64,000 nt of DNA from Climacteris rufus (lineage: Eukaryota; Chordata; Aves; Passeriformes; Climacteridae). The stretch is from assembly GCA_013398175.1 (NCBI GenBank), contig VZRZ01003109.1:337417-401416 (forward strand). Direction: 5' to 3'. Positions 1 to 13,800 of the stretch are shown here, one piece after another. The position numbers and the translations under genes are program-made. Position 1 is the stretch's first letter. Every line of letters starts with the position of its first letter. The notes below the pieces were generated by a model that had not been told where the DNA came from, made no database searches, and saw only the letters and a list, made by a program, of their open reading frames with translations.

Positions 1-274
1 GATTGTCTTGCACGATTTGCTTTCTGCTGTCTTCTGGTTTATAAATGTTATTTCGTGGTGTGTGGCTAACTCTGAGTTTTGTGAATCATGGTTTTTTTAA
101 TGTACAGGCACTAAGTTCTTTGCAGTGGTAGAGAAATGAAGAAATAGATTGTACTCAGTCCGTCTTAGGCTTCTGTGAGAACATTTTTGCACTAACTAAT
201 ATTTCTCCATTTAATATTTGACTGAGTCACCTCCTATGTCACTTTAAACTTTCTCTTTTCCTTCTTCGTGACAG
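1..274 (+). other. 3' end of an upstream (5' UTR) intron
   Basis: The stretch is AT-rich, with no ORF or repeat. It ends in a pyrimidine-rich tract and the acceptor ...cttcttcgtgacag just before the first coding exon. I infer that it is intronic and that the promoter and first non-coding exon lie left of the window. The exact 5' edge of exon 1 rests on this one acceptor. Confidence 0.7.
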
Positions 275-323
275 ATCCCTGAACAACGACTTTTTTACAT
301 GAATTGACGGCGGTGGAGAAGAG
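275..323 (+). promoter_or_regulatory. HECW2: 5' UTR segment with a two-codon uORF
   Basis: There are 49 nt between the predicted acceptor and the start codon. An upstream ATG at 299-301 is followed by one codon and TGA (ends 307), so it encodes Met-Asn only. It is out of frame with the main ATG and ends 16 nt before it. The main start at 324 has G at -3 and G at +4, a good Kozak context. Terminating uORFs this short can reduce initiation or make it conditional; that effect here is inference. Confidence 0.65.
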
Positions 324-615
324 ATGGCCAGCTCAGCCCGGGAACACCTGCTCTTCGTGCGCCGCCGCAACCCCCAGCTCCGGTACACCCTGAGCCCTGA
401 GAACCTGCAGAGTCTGGCCTCTCAGGGCACCATGGCTGAGAACATGAACTTGCAGCGTGCCAACAGTGACACTGATTTAGTGACCTCGGATAGCAGGTCT
501 AGTTTGACAGCCAGCATGTACGAATACACCCTGGGACAGTCTCAGAATCTCATCATTTTCTGGGATATTAAGGAAGAAGTAGATCCAACTGACTGGATAG
601 GACTTTATCACATAG
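324..615 (+). CDS. HECW2: HECW2 coding exon 1 (residues 1-97, start codon)
   Basis: Encodes residues 1-97 plus the first base of codon 98. The chosen ATG (324) starts the known conserved N-terminus: a basic patch (FVRRRNPQ) and then a Ser/Thr-rich stretch with LQRANSDTDLVTSDSRSS, which is strongly conserved in HECW proteins. From about residue 65 the HECW-specific N-terminal domain begins in earnest, with the hydrophobic IIFWDIKEEV strand followed by DWIGLYHI. The donor is ATAG|gtaagt at 616, phase 1. Read-through past the donor stays open only to 737, in sequence unlike any HECW2 protein, which supports the splice site. The context is a 27.9 kb first coding intron. Confidence 0.96.
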
Positions 616-1826
616 GTAAGTCAGAATTGTGTTGGAATATTTCTTTGTGTTTCTTGTTATTTTGCCACTTCGTATTTTCTTTTCTGATGCGTTTTCTGGC
701 GTACGATGGAATTAATCTACAGATGAAGCTGAGGTAAGAGTGCAGGGAGTTACCTTGGATTCCTCTTTGCTTTACTCCCTGCAGTGAGCTATGTAAAAAT
801 ATGATTCCAGTTAATGTTGATCTGGTTCCACAATGACCTGCTAGAGGATGAAATGCATTATTCTTAAGCAATAAATATGCATACAGTTTCCTGCTTTCAC
901 CTTTGCTGGTGGCTGGCTTACAGACTGGAAGGTTCAAGTTACATATTCTTCATGTAACTTGATGTGCTTACAGTCCAGTGCTTATACAGTATCTTGGACA
1001 AGTAACCTCTTATAATTTGTGGACAGCTATATTATCATTTGTATAAGTCTTTGATTTTGTAGAACTGAAATAATATCAATTCTGAAGGAGTGAGAATTTG
1101 TTTATGAGGAATTCTTGTAGAAGGAATTCCCCTCTAGATTCATTTGTGTACTCTTTTTTTTTGTGCTGTTCAGGATGTTTCATAGGAGGGAGTTGGAAAG
1201 AGCTCTAGGCTGGCATGCAAGGGCCTGTGGACTGTGTGTGCATTAGCAAATAATGTGACTCAAAAGGATTGGATCAGTATGTCAAAGCAGTTGGTGCTAA
1301 GGGCATCAGTAACCTATTTGGCTTGTGATTTTCCTCTGTGTTATATTTAATTAAAGATGCAAACATCCCTGCTGCAGATGTGGGTTTGGAACCGTCCAAA
1401 GGACAGTCTTTGTGTCCCCACTGAGAACTGGAGCATAGCCAGCATCTGGGTACCTGTAATGGCAGATGGGGTTTAGTCACCTTCTCAAGGAATCAGTTCA
1501 CGTGCACCAAAATGATCCCTGAATTTAACCAGTGCTCAGTACATGGACTGATGGGTTGATTTGTTTCAAAATTGAGCTGCTTCTCTGAACCTAATTACTC
1601 ATGTATAAAGAACTGTCAATTCAAGCTGCCAGAAGCAGGTATAGCAGAAACTGATGGAAACAGTTCTGACCACTGGAATTTTGTCTGTGGTGGGACTAAG
1701 TGTAGTGCAATGAAATTGGCCTGAGTAGGATTTTTGAGAGAGATTTGCTGTGCCACCTTTTTCCAAGATGTTCCATCTCTGCATTACTTAATGTTACATA
1801 CTGTGTAGGTGCTGTTTCTGGTTATC

Positions 1827-1842
1827 TTTTTTTTTTTTTTTT
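1827..1842. repeat. Poly-T run (16 nt)
   Basis: Homopolymer of 16 T in intron 1. No attached retroposon body or target-site duplication is evident on either side. Confidence 0.9.
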
Positions 1843-4800
1843 CTGATATTTTTTCCAACATTACTGTATTTCCACAGAGTGGACATTATTGACTTGTGCT
1901 GCCCCAGTGCATATCTGGCTATAAAAGCTGTATTGGAGCTGCTGCATAAAATGCAGTCTCTCCTGGAACAAACTGTGAATATGCACTAACCTTTAAGCCA
2001 CCTAAATTAAGTGTCTCCATAATAAACAGAAATGGATCTTCCCAACAGCATTAGCAACTGAAGAATGATGTGTGCTGTGAAATGCACAGACTGCTAAATG
2101 GAGCTTAAACATTCTAATTTAAATACCTTGAGAGCTTCATGTGCAGGAAGGTTTAACACCTCTTACTGTTGGTTTTTTATGGTTCACAGCACTTCAGGTT
2201 TGATATGCAATATGCTAAAGTGCAGCAACTCTGTAAAATTCTCATTGTGTCTTACTGTAGGCTTTCATGACTAAAATATTTCTACTTTCAGTATGTTAAG
2301 TCTGTATAATAAAGAACAATGTTAAGTTACCACAGGGTAAAAATCCTATAAGGAGCAGCCAAATTTGTGCCTTCTTGGGTCCACCCCCTCCGTTATTCCA
2401 CAATGTAATACCACAGTGTGGGAATATTTTCTTGTGAAATGGTGGAAGGTCCAGGAGCTTTTGGCTCCCTTGCCACTTGAAATCCATGAATGGTGGTGCA
2501 GGTTTTGTTACTGATTTAAAATAGATCTGAGCAGAGTCTTTCCTTTTTTCCTTTAAGACTCGTGGTTTCATCATTCTGCGTGATGAAATTGCACACTTTT
2601 TAACAACAGAGGTAAGGACATACTCAGCCTGATAGGCATGCCTGTTTACCTTTGAATTAAGTTTTTTGATTGACTCTTTCAAGTATTAAAAAAAAAAATT
2701 TGTAAGAGTATGATCTAAAAAACTTCTAATTTGCATAACTTTTATAGACGCAGTTAAGGTAAGTTAAATTGCACAGGTTTAATTCAGGATTTTCAGTTCT
2801 TTGTAATAATTGCTGTGAAGTGCCCCCAGTTTCCACTTACTCCTTTGGAAGTTGAAGATGCTTCTTAGTTTCTCAGGAGAGAGGTGCTAGTTGGTGAATA
2901 TTTTTCAGAATAAAAGCTCTGTTCTCAAACATATTATTAACATTTAATGTAGTTGCTGGAGGCTATCCATCCTGGTCTTTGTTTAAAAAGAAAATCATTT
3001 CACTTACAAAGTCTCCCCTCCGGGACAGGCTCCTGAAGGCACTGGAAATTGTGTGTGGTCACTAACACAAGGCAGCACTGGGGCTGTGCCAGTTTGCTGC
3101 TGTACTTCCAATATTCCCCTGTATCTTCTGGTAAAGCATCATTTTTCAAGGACCTAGGAGCAGAAAAAGGCAAATATTTTGCTCTTATATTAAAAACCCA
3201 CATTGTGTAACCAAAGCACAGTTCCGTGGCTTTTTTTTTTTAATGTTGCTTGTACAATTCACTGTCATGAAAGCTGGATCAATGTATTGAGGGGGAAAAA
3301 GTGGTTGTTAATAGTGTAAAGACAAATATCCTAAAAGGATCATCATTCTGAGCTCAGGCATTTGTACAGAGAGATCTGGCAAAGGTTTGAAGCAATCCAT
3401 GTACATTTTCAGTTCAAATTAAGTTTCGTGGAATACATCCATTATAAAAGGAATTGAAAATGGAACACTGGAAACTGTCTTGCCTTTTCATTCATTAACT
3501 TACTCAATTAGTATGTTCTCATTAGTTTTCCGTGAGAAGGCAGTTCTGTCCTTCTGAGTATGCTTTTACTGCTCGGATTGAACTGCAGTGGCTCATTAGG
3601 AATCCCACCAAACTTCTTAATAGAAGTTTCTTTGTAAGAGGCTGACCAGAAACCACTGTACACATTCACCCAGACGTTGATTGGTGCAGTTGGTCACAAG
3701 ACTGTCAGTAATCAGAGTCACTGCCTCTACTGTTAGGTGCTTTGCAGGAGATTGATTGGCTTTCACTAGGGAATAGTAGATAGAGCTTTTTCTACCACCA
3801 TAGAACTTCAGTGAAATGTTCAGCCTGCTAAATCGTTATGAAAATAGATGTTACCTTTTTAAAATGAGAAAAGCCTAAGGGGAGAAACACAATCATATTA
3901 TTCTGAAGGACTGATATTTTTTTTAAGTGCATGTGGATTTTTTTTCTGGATTTCTAGGTTATTTTTTCATAAAAGAAAAGGAAGTCATAAATGAACAATA
4001 CTTAGAAAAGACTGTATTTTATGAGACATTAATTCACAGGTCAGTCTTTCATTTTTAAATGCAAGAAGTTGAACCTAACTGAAAAATTCTACGTAACTCT
4101 GTGTAGCTGAATTCATGCTCAGTTTTTCTAGAATTTTGTATTTTAAGCAATGCTTTTAGGTATGTGTGAGCTTACTCACTCGTACCATACTCGTATCTTC
4201 CTGTGTTTCATCAAAGTGTATGTTATAACATGGCCTGTTTTCTTGCTGATGAACTGCTTTGTACAGATGTTCTTTTTCTTCTCCAGTGTATTCCTAAGGA
4301 TTACAAGAAGAAAAGTGTATGTGAGGGACATGGTGTATTCTGTGAAGGCAAACGTCCTTTTTCCTGGCTATTTCTGGTTTTGTACTGGCTGAACTTTTAA
4401 AAGTGTCAGTAGCACTTCTTGAGCAGTCTTGTCCATCAGGTTTTGTCAAAGCAGCTTTCTACCTCCCGAGGTGAGATGTGTGAGGAATGTAGATACCACA
4501 TCTCTGAAAGCACAGGAAGGTGTCCCACTGAGACTATGTGCCAAGCAGAAATGTTATTTTTTCCCTTTGGGCAAATCAGGCAATGTTGCATGAAACGTCG
4601 AATTGTCAATTCTGAAATACAAGTTTATCATTTTGAATTCAGCTTTAAGCTTTGCCTAGAATGGACTTGTCATTTCTTCTTCAGGACTGGTAATGAGAAT
4701 TGTCATTTGAGAGTGACAAGGCATGATGAAATTTGAAGAGGGGGCTTTTCAGTAGAGATCCTGTCCCTGTGCTTACTTTGAGAAGTAAAGGTAAATTTTC

Positions 4801-7800
4801 AGTCCTTCTGACCCAATGAGAAGGAAGGAAGAGGTCCATTTTCAGTTGTTTTTTTTAAATTAGGCTTTAAACTGAAAACCTTAAAAGCCTTAATCTTTTG
4901 AAGTTGTAGAAGACTACAGAATTTAACAAATGGCCTGTTAGACCTATAAGGCTTTTCTTTACTGAGCCAGCTTCTGCTTTGTATATGCATGTTTTAAAAA
5001 TTATTGTTCTGACAAGCAATAATTATTATATTAGAGGTTGTTTTTTATTTCCTCTAGTTATGAGGAATCTGCATCTTGCTATGACAAGAGTGGTCAAGCT
5101 CTGGAGTCCTTTGGTGAGTAAGGCTGTGCAAAATATTGGCCCCAGCTGGAATCAAAGAAGAGCAGTTTGAGGAACTATGAGATCCCAGTTTAGTTGCTAC
5201 TGTGTTATTAGTGTAACAGGGTTCCAGGACTTCCTTGGAGAGTAAGAACTGCTCAAAAAGATGGGCAGGTGGACTCTCCACTGCTTGTGGGATGCTAAGG
5301 GAAGCTGATGGGCTTTATGGGTTATCATGAAGTCTCATATTTAAAGAAAACAGGAAGTACAAAATAAAGAATAAAAAGTCAGGAGACAGAAGCAAACCCT
5401 GTTTCTGGTTAAAATAGATTATCTCCCATGGCCAAATTGCCCAGGTTGGCCTATTTTTGTCCCAATTTACACAGTCCTATTTATGAGACGCATGCCCTCA
5501 TTCTAGAGATCCTTTGCACACTTAAAGTGCTGGCTATCAAAGGTCATTGTGTTTGTTTCCATCAGTTGCTTTACAGAGGCTGTTTGGCTTTTTTTTATAC
5601 CTACATCATGAATCCAAAATAGCATTATAAAACCAAAACAAACATCAAAAGAAACAAAAAACCCCTCCTGATGTGAAGTTATATAGGGCAATTTAGATAG
5701 GCTGTGGGTTTATACTAAGCCTCCTAGGTTAATGGAGTTTGGAGCCTCTCCTTTTCAGGTCAGACAAGATTAAAAAGAAAAAAGCTTTTGCATAAACTGC
5801 CTTTAATATACTTAAAATAGTGGCTTGCATTAGACAGAGAGATTATAAAATGTTAAGATACTTTATCCTGGAAGATTTATTTGGTTTGCATTATAGAAAA
5901 CATACAAAGTAATATCTTTATTATCTTCCAGAAAATTCTGATTATTCACTTGATTTTTTTCCCTGTCCTGTTCTATTCTTTCCTTTTCTGTACTTTCAAA
6001 TATGAGCAGTACTGTTAATGTCTGTTGACTAGTTGCTAGGCATAACACTATTAATTTGTGATTGCTCCTTATTCTGGCTGGTGCTTAAGTCTGCAAACCA
6101 CAGGACTGAGTTTCTATGTAGAAGAGTCAGTCTTTACCCAGCTGGCTCCACGAGAGTCTCTGGCTTTGAGTTCCAGGAGGTTGGCGTTGTGCTGTTTGTG
6201 ATCAGCCACAGTGTGTGGAAGAAGCTGCCTTGAAATATTTCATTTGGTGTGGTGACTTAGTAATGTTTAGGGAAAGGCCACCTCTCGGGTGGGTGAATAA
6301 AAAGTAAAGGCAGTCTAATACAGGAATTGTATCTTAAAATCATATGTGGTGAAGAAAAGGTTTAAAAAAAAAAAAGTATGACAAACCAAGGATCTTCATA
6401 AGCTTTCCCTCCGGGTACTGCATTCCAGTTTTATTCTTTCAGTTCTTCCTAGGTCCAGACCCACATGCAAAACTACTTTTTCACCCACATAGAATTTGAT
6501 ACTTTCTCCTCTTTAGTTGTGAGCTAGTGAACTTTGCTCAAAAATCAGTGTATGGAGAACATAATACTATTTCCTTACTGCAAAAATTAGAAGATGTGAA
6601 TAGAAGATTTCTTCTCTGTGTATTTTCATTGCATGCAGCAGATAACTGAAAAGATACAGTCGGTACATTAAAATGCATACATTTTATTATATAAGAAGAA
6701 AATCATTATTTCCTGGCTAAAAAAACCCACAAAATCTAGAATTTCATAGGATGATATGTATGGAAGAATTTCAAGCTGTGACAGAGTAAGTCTTGCCCGA
6801 ACATCCAAACTTTTCAGTTAATTGTGGTTTTTCAGTTTTTGAGATAGCCCTGACCTGGAAACTAGACAAATGTAGCTTCAGGGAGGACACTTTCAGCTGT
6901 GTTGTCAGTATCTTTCCATTGGAAGAGGTTTAGGCATGACAACATTTATAATCCTTTGGATAGAAAGTGGTGCTGTCCCCACCCTACCTTTATGAAGTGA
7001 CTGTTCTAGCAGATGGGAAGATGGCAAATACAAGCACTGGATAATGGAAAACAGTGTAGAGTTCAGAGTTCATAATACTCCCTTTTACCAGAAAAGTGCC
7101 CTGTGTTAGCTTGTATTTTAATTTGTTTGGAGGTTGGTTAAATTTTTCTTACGACATTTCCTGTGCTGTTTTCTATCATCAAATTAATATGCCATAGAGT
7201 ATTTTCAAAACAATTTGGGAAAAACAGTTATTCCAAATCACTGACAACTGGATTGAGAGAAGAGTTGCATTAATTCACCTATTGATATTTTTTTTCACGT
7301 GAGAAATAGATTATGGATTAGTTTTTCATTATGCATGGTGTTAGAATTCCTCCATAAATTTTTTATTAAGTTCTTGGCTCCTGTGTCTGCATGGATTTAT
7401 CAATGACTAGAAAACTGAAGTAGTGGAGAAGTGTTATAAGCTGAGTTAAATAGGGTATGTTAAGGGCATGCCTGGTGTAGTTAGAATCACGGGGACATGA
7501 AAAGATGAAATACAAAAATACTGGTACTCTTAAACTAACACTTTATTGGTGGATGAGTTTAATACAATCTTTTAATGTATTTTGATATTGGGATACACAG
7601 GTTCCTAAATTATAATTGTAGGAGGTTAATGAAGGTGCCAATACTGATTTTGATAGCGCCTTTTCCTAACAAAGCTCATCAAGATTTATTTAGCTAATTA
7701 CGTTAGTTGAGGAAGGGAAAAGACCCAGAGAACGGCCGGATCTGACCATCTTGGAACTTTTCTGGTACTGAAAAATTTTCAGTTGGGCCAGAGTGGTACC

Positions 7801-10800
7801 CAGCCCTGGGTTTGCCAGTTTGGCATAAGAGAGGTCCTGACTTGGGGTGAAGGTGCCCGAGATGTGCAGTTAAACTGGCTGTGCTTAGCTGGCATTCACC
7901 CTTTGGGAACAGCCCAATTACGGACGTCTGCGCTGGCAGTGTTTCCTGTCTCTGTGCCCAGCAGCATCCAGGGCTCCATCGCTCTCACTCTGGTGGGCAG
8001 CCAATTTTCAAGCAAGCAAATCCTGTGCTTCTGAGCTTTGTTTCAAGGCCTGGTCAAACTCTCTTCATGAGATCTGCCTCCCTTGTCCAGCAGTCATTCA
8101 GAGTTAATGTCAAACTGTTCAGTCTTCTGTTGTGTTTCAAGTCACTGATCACTAATGTGTCAGTAGTCCTTGAAAGTTTTTAAAAATTAGAAGGTTCATT
8201 GCCCTTGTCATTCCTGCCCTAACCTTGGGAATAATTAATCCTTTATCTCCCAATGTGTGGTAATGCAAAAACTGAATCTACAATTTCCATGAAAATAACA
8301 CAGTCATTCTCTATGTACTGTAGTAGGGCAAAGAGGAAAAGATAGATATCTATTCAGATATGGTATAAACGCTCATGCTCCATTAAATGTGTCCTTCCTT
8401 GAGAATTTAAACTTTATCTGATGGTCAAAAATGTAGTTTATGTGATTTAAGTCACATTTGAGGATAATTTTCAAGAGGTGAACACTGAACACTGAAAGCT
8501 TGGATCTAATAGGTGTCATCTCTGAAGAGGACTAAGAAGTAAATGCATTCCATGCCTTGCAAGATCAGGACCTTAATCAATGCTTTATCTTTGCCATCAA
8601 ATGTGGAAGCACTTTCTAATATATTAAGTCAGTTAAGCCTAAATGGGTTTGGCTTTATAAAATGAAATATATATAGAAAAACGTTGAAGTGCACTAGCAG
8701 GCACATTTGGTTGTCACCGAAATAAATATCCAGTAATGACCTCGTAAAAAAAAGAAAAAACCCTATGTATTTCTATGTTCACTGTAGTTTAATTTGTATC
8801 TAGAGTTTCATGCATGACATAGTTCAGCAGATGGTAGCCTGCAGGGTGGGGGAAAATTCAGTTTGACAAATTTTTCAACATAGATGCATCTCTCAGTTTC
8901 AGTAGACTTCCAGATAGGCAGTTGTTTCCAAGATACTGAATAAGGATGCAACAATCTGCCAACATCAACAATCAATAAGATTTTTAGAAGTTATTGATGG
9001 GGTAGTACTTAATGTGCAGGCAACAGCACTCTCTTTGAAGTATTCTTTAGTTTGTAAGTTTGAGCAACAGGGTGAAAAGTGCATTGTCCAGTTACCTTGA
9101 AAAACCCCAAACCAAACACACCCCTGCTGTGTGTTCAGCAAGTGAAATCACAGCCATCCCACCTGACATCAGTGCCACTGCCCAAGTGATGCAGATATCT
9201 TTGTCTCTTGTACGTTCATTAGATGTTCTGAGTCATTAGCATGTAAGGTTTGGGTTTTGGAGAGCAGTCCTAATTACAACACATTGAACTGAGTGCACTC
9301 CTCCTCTCCTGCTCAAGCATTTAAATAAAAATCACTGCATTTCAGATCCATGGAGAGGACTGTCCTCGGTGCTGCTGGTTGCTGCCCGTTGGCTGAGCAG
9401 CGCTAAGCTGGCGGAACATTTATTCTCCCAAGAACACAAAACCTCTGTGCCAGTTTAGCGTCTCCAAGGGGCTGAGGGCGAGCAGCAGGGGTTACCTGCA
9501 GGAGTGAGGAACCAGGAGTGACAGGGAGACTCTTTGGCAGTAATTTGCCATTGACCTGCCCAGCTGCAGTGTGCAGCAGTGACCCCAGCAGAGAGGGTGT
9601 GCTGGGATGTGATTTCTAGGCTGCTGCAATAGGAATGCAAGTCTGAGTGCACTGTTGGCAATTATTTATGATCTGGGTTTACTTGGATAGCTGGGAGTAG
9701 CTGAGTTGGCAAGCCTTTGTTTCCAGTTCCATTCAATTCTAGGTTCTGTTCTTTGCCTGCAGAGTCCCATGGAATTAATGATCTTTAAAAACAGTTTGCT
9801 AGAAATGTAAAAGAAATAATGGAAATGTTACATGTAGGTGCTTTCAAGACATTTGCACAAGTTAATAAAACTTCCTTGCCTTCATTATTCTGCATAGTTT
9901 TGCATTCTTTTTGCTGTTGCACGTTGACACCATGAGAGAGAATGCTTTTTATTTCTGAGCTTTTATGCTAAAAAGTAAAATAATAAAAATCGTTATCTCC
10001 TTCTAATAATGATTTTTGGCACTGGTAGAAATTGTGCTACTTCTAAAGAATTGGAAAATCACCTTTGTGTTTCTTCTAGCTTTGGTCTCATCCAGTTTAA
10101 TCTGCAGAGCTATTTAGTACTTATAAGCAGTTTGGCTTAATCTCTCTCATCTTCGTGACATCAGCTTAAAGAGTCGAGATGGGAAATAACTATATTGGCA
10201 TCCTTTTTGTTTAAGAGGTAAATCTCAACCCTGAAACAGTTACCCATCTCACTACAAAACCAATAAAGCCTGTATGTGGGGAAAGTGATCTGGCAATGTA
10301 TAGGGGGGAAAAAAAAATCATTCCTATTACTCTGAATATGAGAGGATAGTGTGCTTAAGACAAGTTAGCAGATTTTCTAGCTATGAGAAAACTCTGTTTA
10401 TGCCATGAGTGCGTTACTCAGAAGGTAATTTATCCTGGAAATTCGAAGTTGTCTTCAGCTGAAGTAGAATGCAAAGATTCTAAGTGATCTTCCAACCTCC
10501 TTTTTACCCTGCTTCTCCATCTGCTTGCTGCATGACAAGTAATGAAGAATAGTTTAGTAAGATGCTATTTTTTAGCTAATGTCCTTTTGCTTAGGGCTGC
10601 CATGCAGTCAAATGAAGACTAGTTAATCAAGACTTGGTCATAAAAGTCTGTTTAAATTTCCAGTGGAAAACTGTCTTCTGTTTAGCTAGAGCATGAACTA
10701 ACTCTACCAGTTACTTTGAGGTGGCTTATTTGATGCTCAGATATATTTACTAGAGCCTTGAAACACTGATACATTGCTGGAAACCCTTGAAGGTAATGAG

Positions 10801-13800
10801 TCTGTGATGAGGTAGTTGTGGTGTGATATGTGTCTCACTGAAAAGGCTTTGTCTTGGATGTATAGTTTGACCGTGGACTCTGTACCTCTAGGGGTAAGCA
10901 TCAGGATCTGAAAGTTCTCTTGAGGCGTACTGGCAGCAGTGTTTTTAATTTAGGTATAGGGCTGATCCACTAAACTATTTCAGGGAAGGTTTTTTGTCTT
11001 TGCAGGGAGAAAACAAACTTAGAAAAAACACTTCCTGATTAGCCATAGTATGTTGCTTTTAAAGTGGGTGTAAAGAGAGTTACGATGATGGGAAACAAAC
11101 ATTGTGTTTCACAGAAAATATTTCAGGTTCTTTTAGAACTCCTTCCTGCTCATTTCTTTAGAAATCTAAGGCTGACTTATCTTATTGTGTGTGTATATTG
11201 GATGAATTTCTTCCAGGATGTGTTGGCTCATTTCCTTGAGTACTTCTAAATTTTCTGAATTTTTTTCAGTCACAACAGATAGCTCAAAAAGCTTTAAGGA
11301 AGTGAGTCAACCTCCTGAAATAAATTGCTTACTGAATAGAGGATACTGTGTTCGACATCACAGACGCCCTTGATAGTTCTGTGTATACTAATTAACAGAT
11401 AGTCTCTGAAAATCTGTTATGTATGCTTCATGTTCTAAAAGGATTTGAGAGACAAATAGCCCCAAAGAGCACCTGAGCTTTGCTGTCAGGAATTGGGGCA
11501 TGCTTCTAGACTCCAGGTATGAATGTGAGAGGTGCATAGGCAAGGTGCTTTGGTCCTTATTTTGCTACTCACAAGCAATTTGTGTTCTGATTCAGGAGCC
11601 CTTGCTGCTGGTGTCCTGTGTGCCCTGCAGGCACCCAAAGCAGGTGAGCTTGTTGTGTGAGGAAAGGCCCAGTGCCTGGCTGTGCTCCCTTCAGGCTGCA
11701 GGAGTCCCAGCGTGGAGTTTCCCAGCTTGCGGCTTTGCTGAGTCACTGTGCTGGCAAGTGACTTCAGTCCTGTATAGTTAGATTAAAAATAGGTAAGAGG
11801 ACACCATTTTAGTAACTTATCTGTTTTATACAGTAGGTAGGCAAGGCTTTGGGATTTTCTTTGCTTCCCAAGGATTACTCAGCAACTCAGGCACAGAGAT
11901 GAGAAAGCCAGCACCAAACACCATGATCTGGGATTTTCTCTCTGATGAGCCAAACTAAAAGTAAAACCAGATGGTCCTTAATACTTAAAAAGTTTGACAT
12001 CTGCATCTGAACTCTGAGGCTGCAAGTAGTAAGCAAGCTTGCCCTGCTTTGGTGTATTGCATAGAAAGTCCCTTGTACAGGCAATAAATACCACATCTCC
12101 AACCAGAGATGACGTGCATTTCCAGACAGGTGACGTGCACTGTCAGCCTTTTAGGCACTCGAGGGAAATCTGAACACATGCAAACCGTAACAGGGGTAAG
12201 AAAGGGAAGAACATCTGCGAAGCAGTTGACCCTGTTGGTGTATAAAATAGCTCAAAGCAGTGAGAGCCAGATAAAAGCAGGTACAAGATACAAATCCAAC
12301 TGCGATGGAAGGAGTCAGAAGATGGTGCAGGGCTCTGCTCTGGTTTTCTGGTTGTTACCAGTGTCTGCCCATGATTTGCAGTCGTGGCAGTTAACTCCCT
12401 ACATTTTCCTGTGGGAGCATAAGTACTGGCCACGGTGGTTTGATACTGTGATCCATAAGCTTTTCAATATGACCTTTAGGAGTGAAGTAGCAGTATCTAT
12501 GAGGAGTTGCAGCTGCAGGTGCCACACCAGTTCTGTCCTGGCATTTAGTGCAGCTGAAATGTTTTCTGAGAGAGGGGCACAGGTATTTCTTAGTTATGAA
12601 AGAACTGAGGGAAGAGAGTGAAATGTGAAGGGGGTGGTGGAAACCACAAACTAATAACTTCAAAAACCAACTATGATTTATGACCAGTTTTAAAGCAGTC
12701 CCACTGTATTTTGTTGAGGATTTAGCTTATTAATGGCTTTTTTTCCCCTCCAATTTTTGTGATGCTTATATGTGGTATAACTGTTATAGTTTCTTTCCAA
12801 CTACTTATAAATCTTTCCAACCCGGTGTGCTTTCTTGGTATAAAGTCCAACTACTTTGTTTTGTAGTTAATTTTTTATTTAATAATTCCCAGTTCTTGAG
12901 GAGGTGGCAGGGTTGGACCTCTGTGACTGCATAGATGGGAATGGGTGCTGCGTTCCACTTAGCAAGGGCAGGCAAAAGTACAGAAAAGTCATGGTTTATT
13001 AAAAAGCAAACAAAAACATTGCATCAGTAGAAGCGTCCCTGTTGAAGAATCTGAAGAAATTATTGATTGATTTGGCAGGAATGCAGGAAAGAAAAACAGT
13101 GCTTGACACAAGATTGACCTGCAGGTCATACCTGTTTGCAGCTCCAGCTTCAGCATAGGACATGGTATCATGAGTGTGGTAGAGAAAGTCAGCAAAAATA
13201 GGTGGCTACAGCCACCATGACAGACTGTTGGCACACTGTGACAAAATGGGCTTGGTGGTCTCGGCAAAGAATCAATAAAAAACTTCTGAATGTCTGTCAA
13301 GTAAACAAGCCCCAGGCTGCAGTCCAAGGGAACCTGAATCAGGTCAGGGACAGGACAAGAATGCAGGCACTGAGACAGAAGTGAACACATTATATTTCCT
13401 CCATCTGTATACCTTGCAAAAATAGCATCTTTGAAAGTGTATGTGCAAATTTGGAATGTGCTGTGCTCCTGATCTATTTCTGGATTATTCTGTGTCTTCG
13501 TGAAGTTTATTTCAACATATGAGCACACTGTACTGTTTAGTGGACAGGACTGAGGAAAATATGATGTGCTTCTGTAAAGTGAACTGGGTCAGACTTCAGT
13601 CATATGCTTATCCAAAAAAACTGTTCTCCTGGTGTGTATAGTGTTTCTCTAACTGTGCTGTTAAATTTTGCAATGTCAGCGTGCTAGTGCCGGATCCCCA
13701 AATGGGATAGTCTGTGTTTACAAGTAACCAATGACACACAATATAAAATTATTAAAAAATGCAGAAACCACATCTTGGCTGGAATTATGGCCTAGGGACT

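Noticed and set aside
12109..12621. 170-codon + strand ORF in intron 1
   Set aside because: No recognisable domain, no splice or promoter context, composition like the surrounding intron, and overlapping frames on the other strand are just as long. A chance ORF is the simplest reading.
12989..13528. 179-codon minus strand ORF in intron 1
   Set aside because: Reads as low-information Cys/Leu/Phe-rich sequence with no family signature. A processed pseudogene or retroelement origin was considered, but no poly-A tail, LTR or known protein motif supports it.
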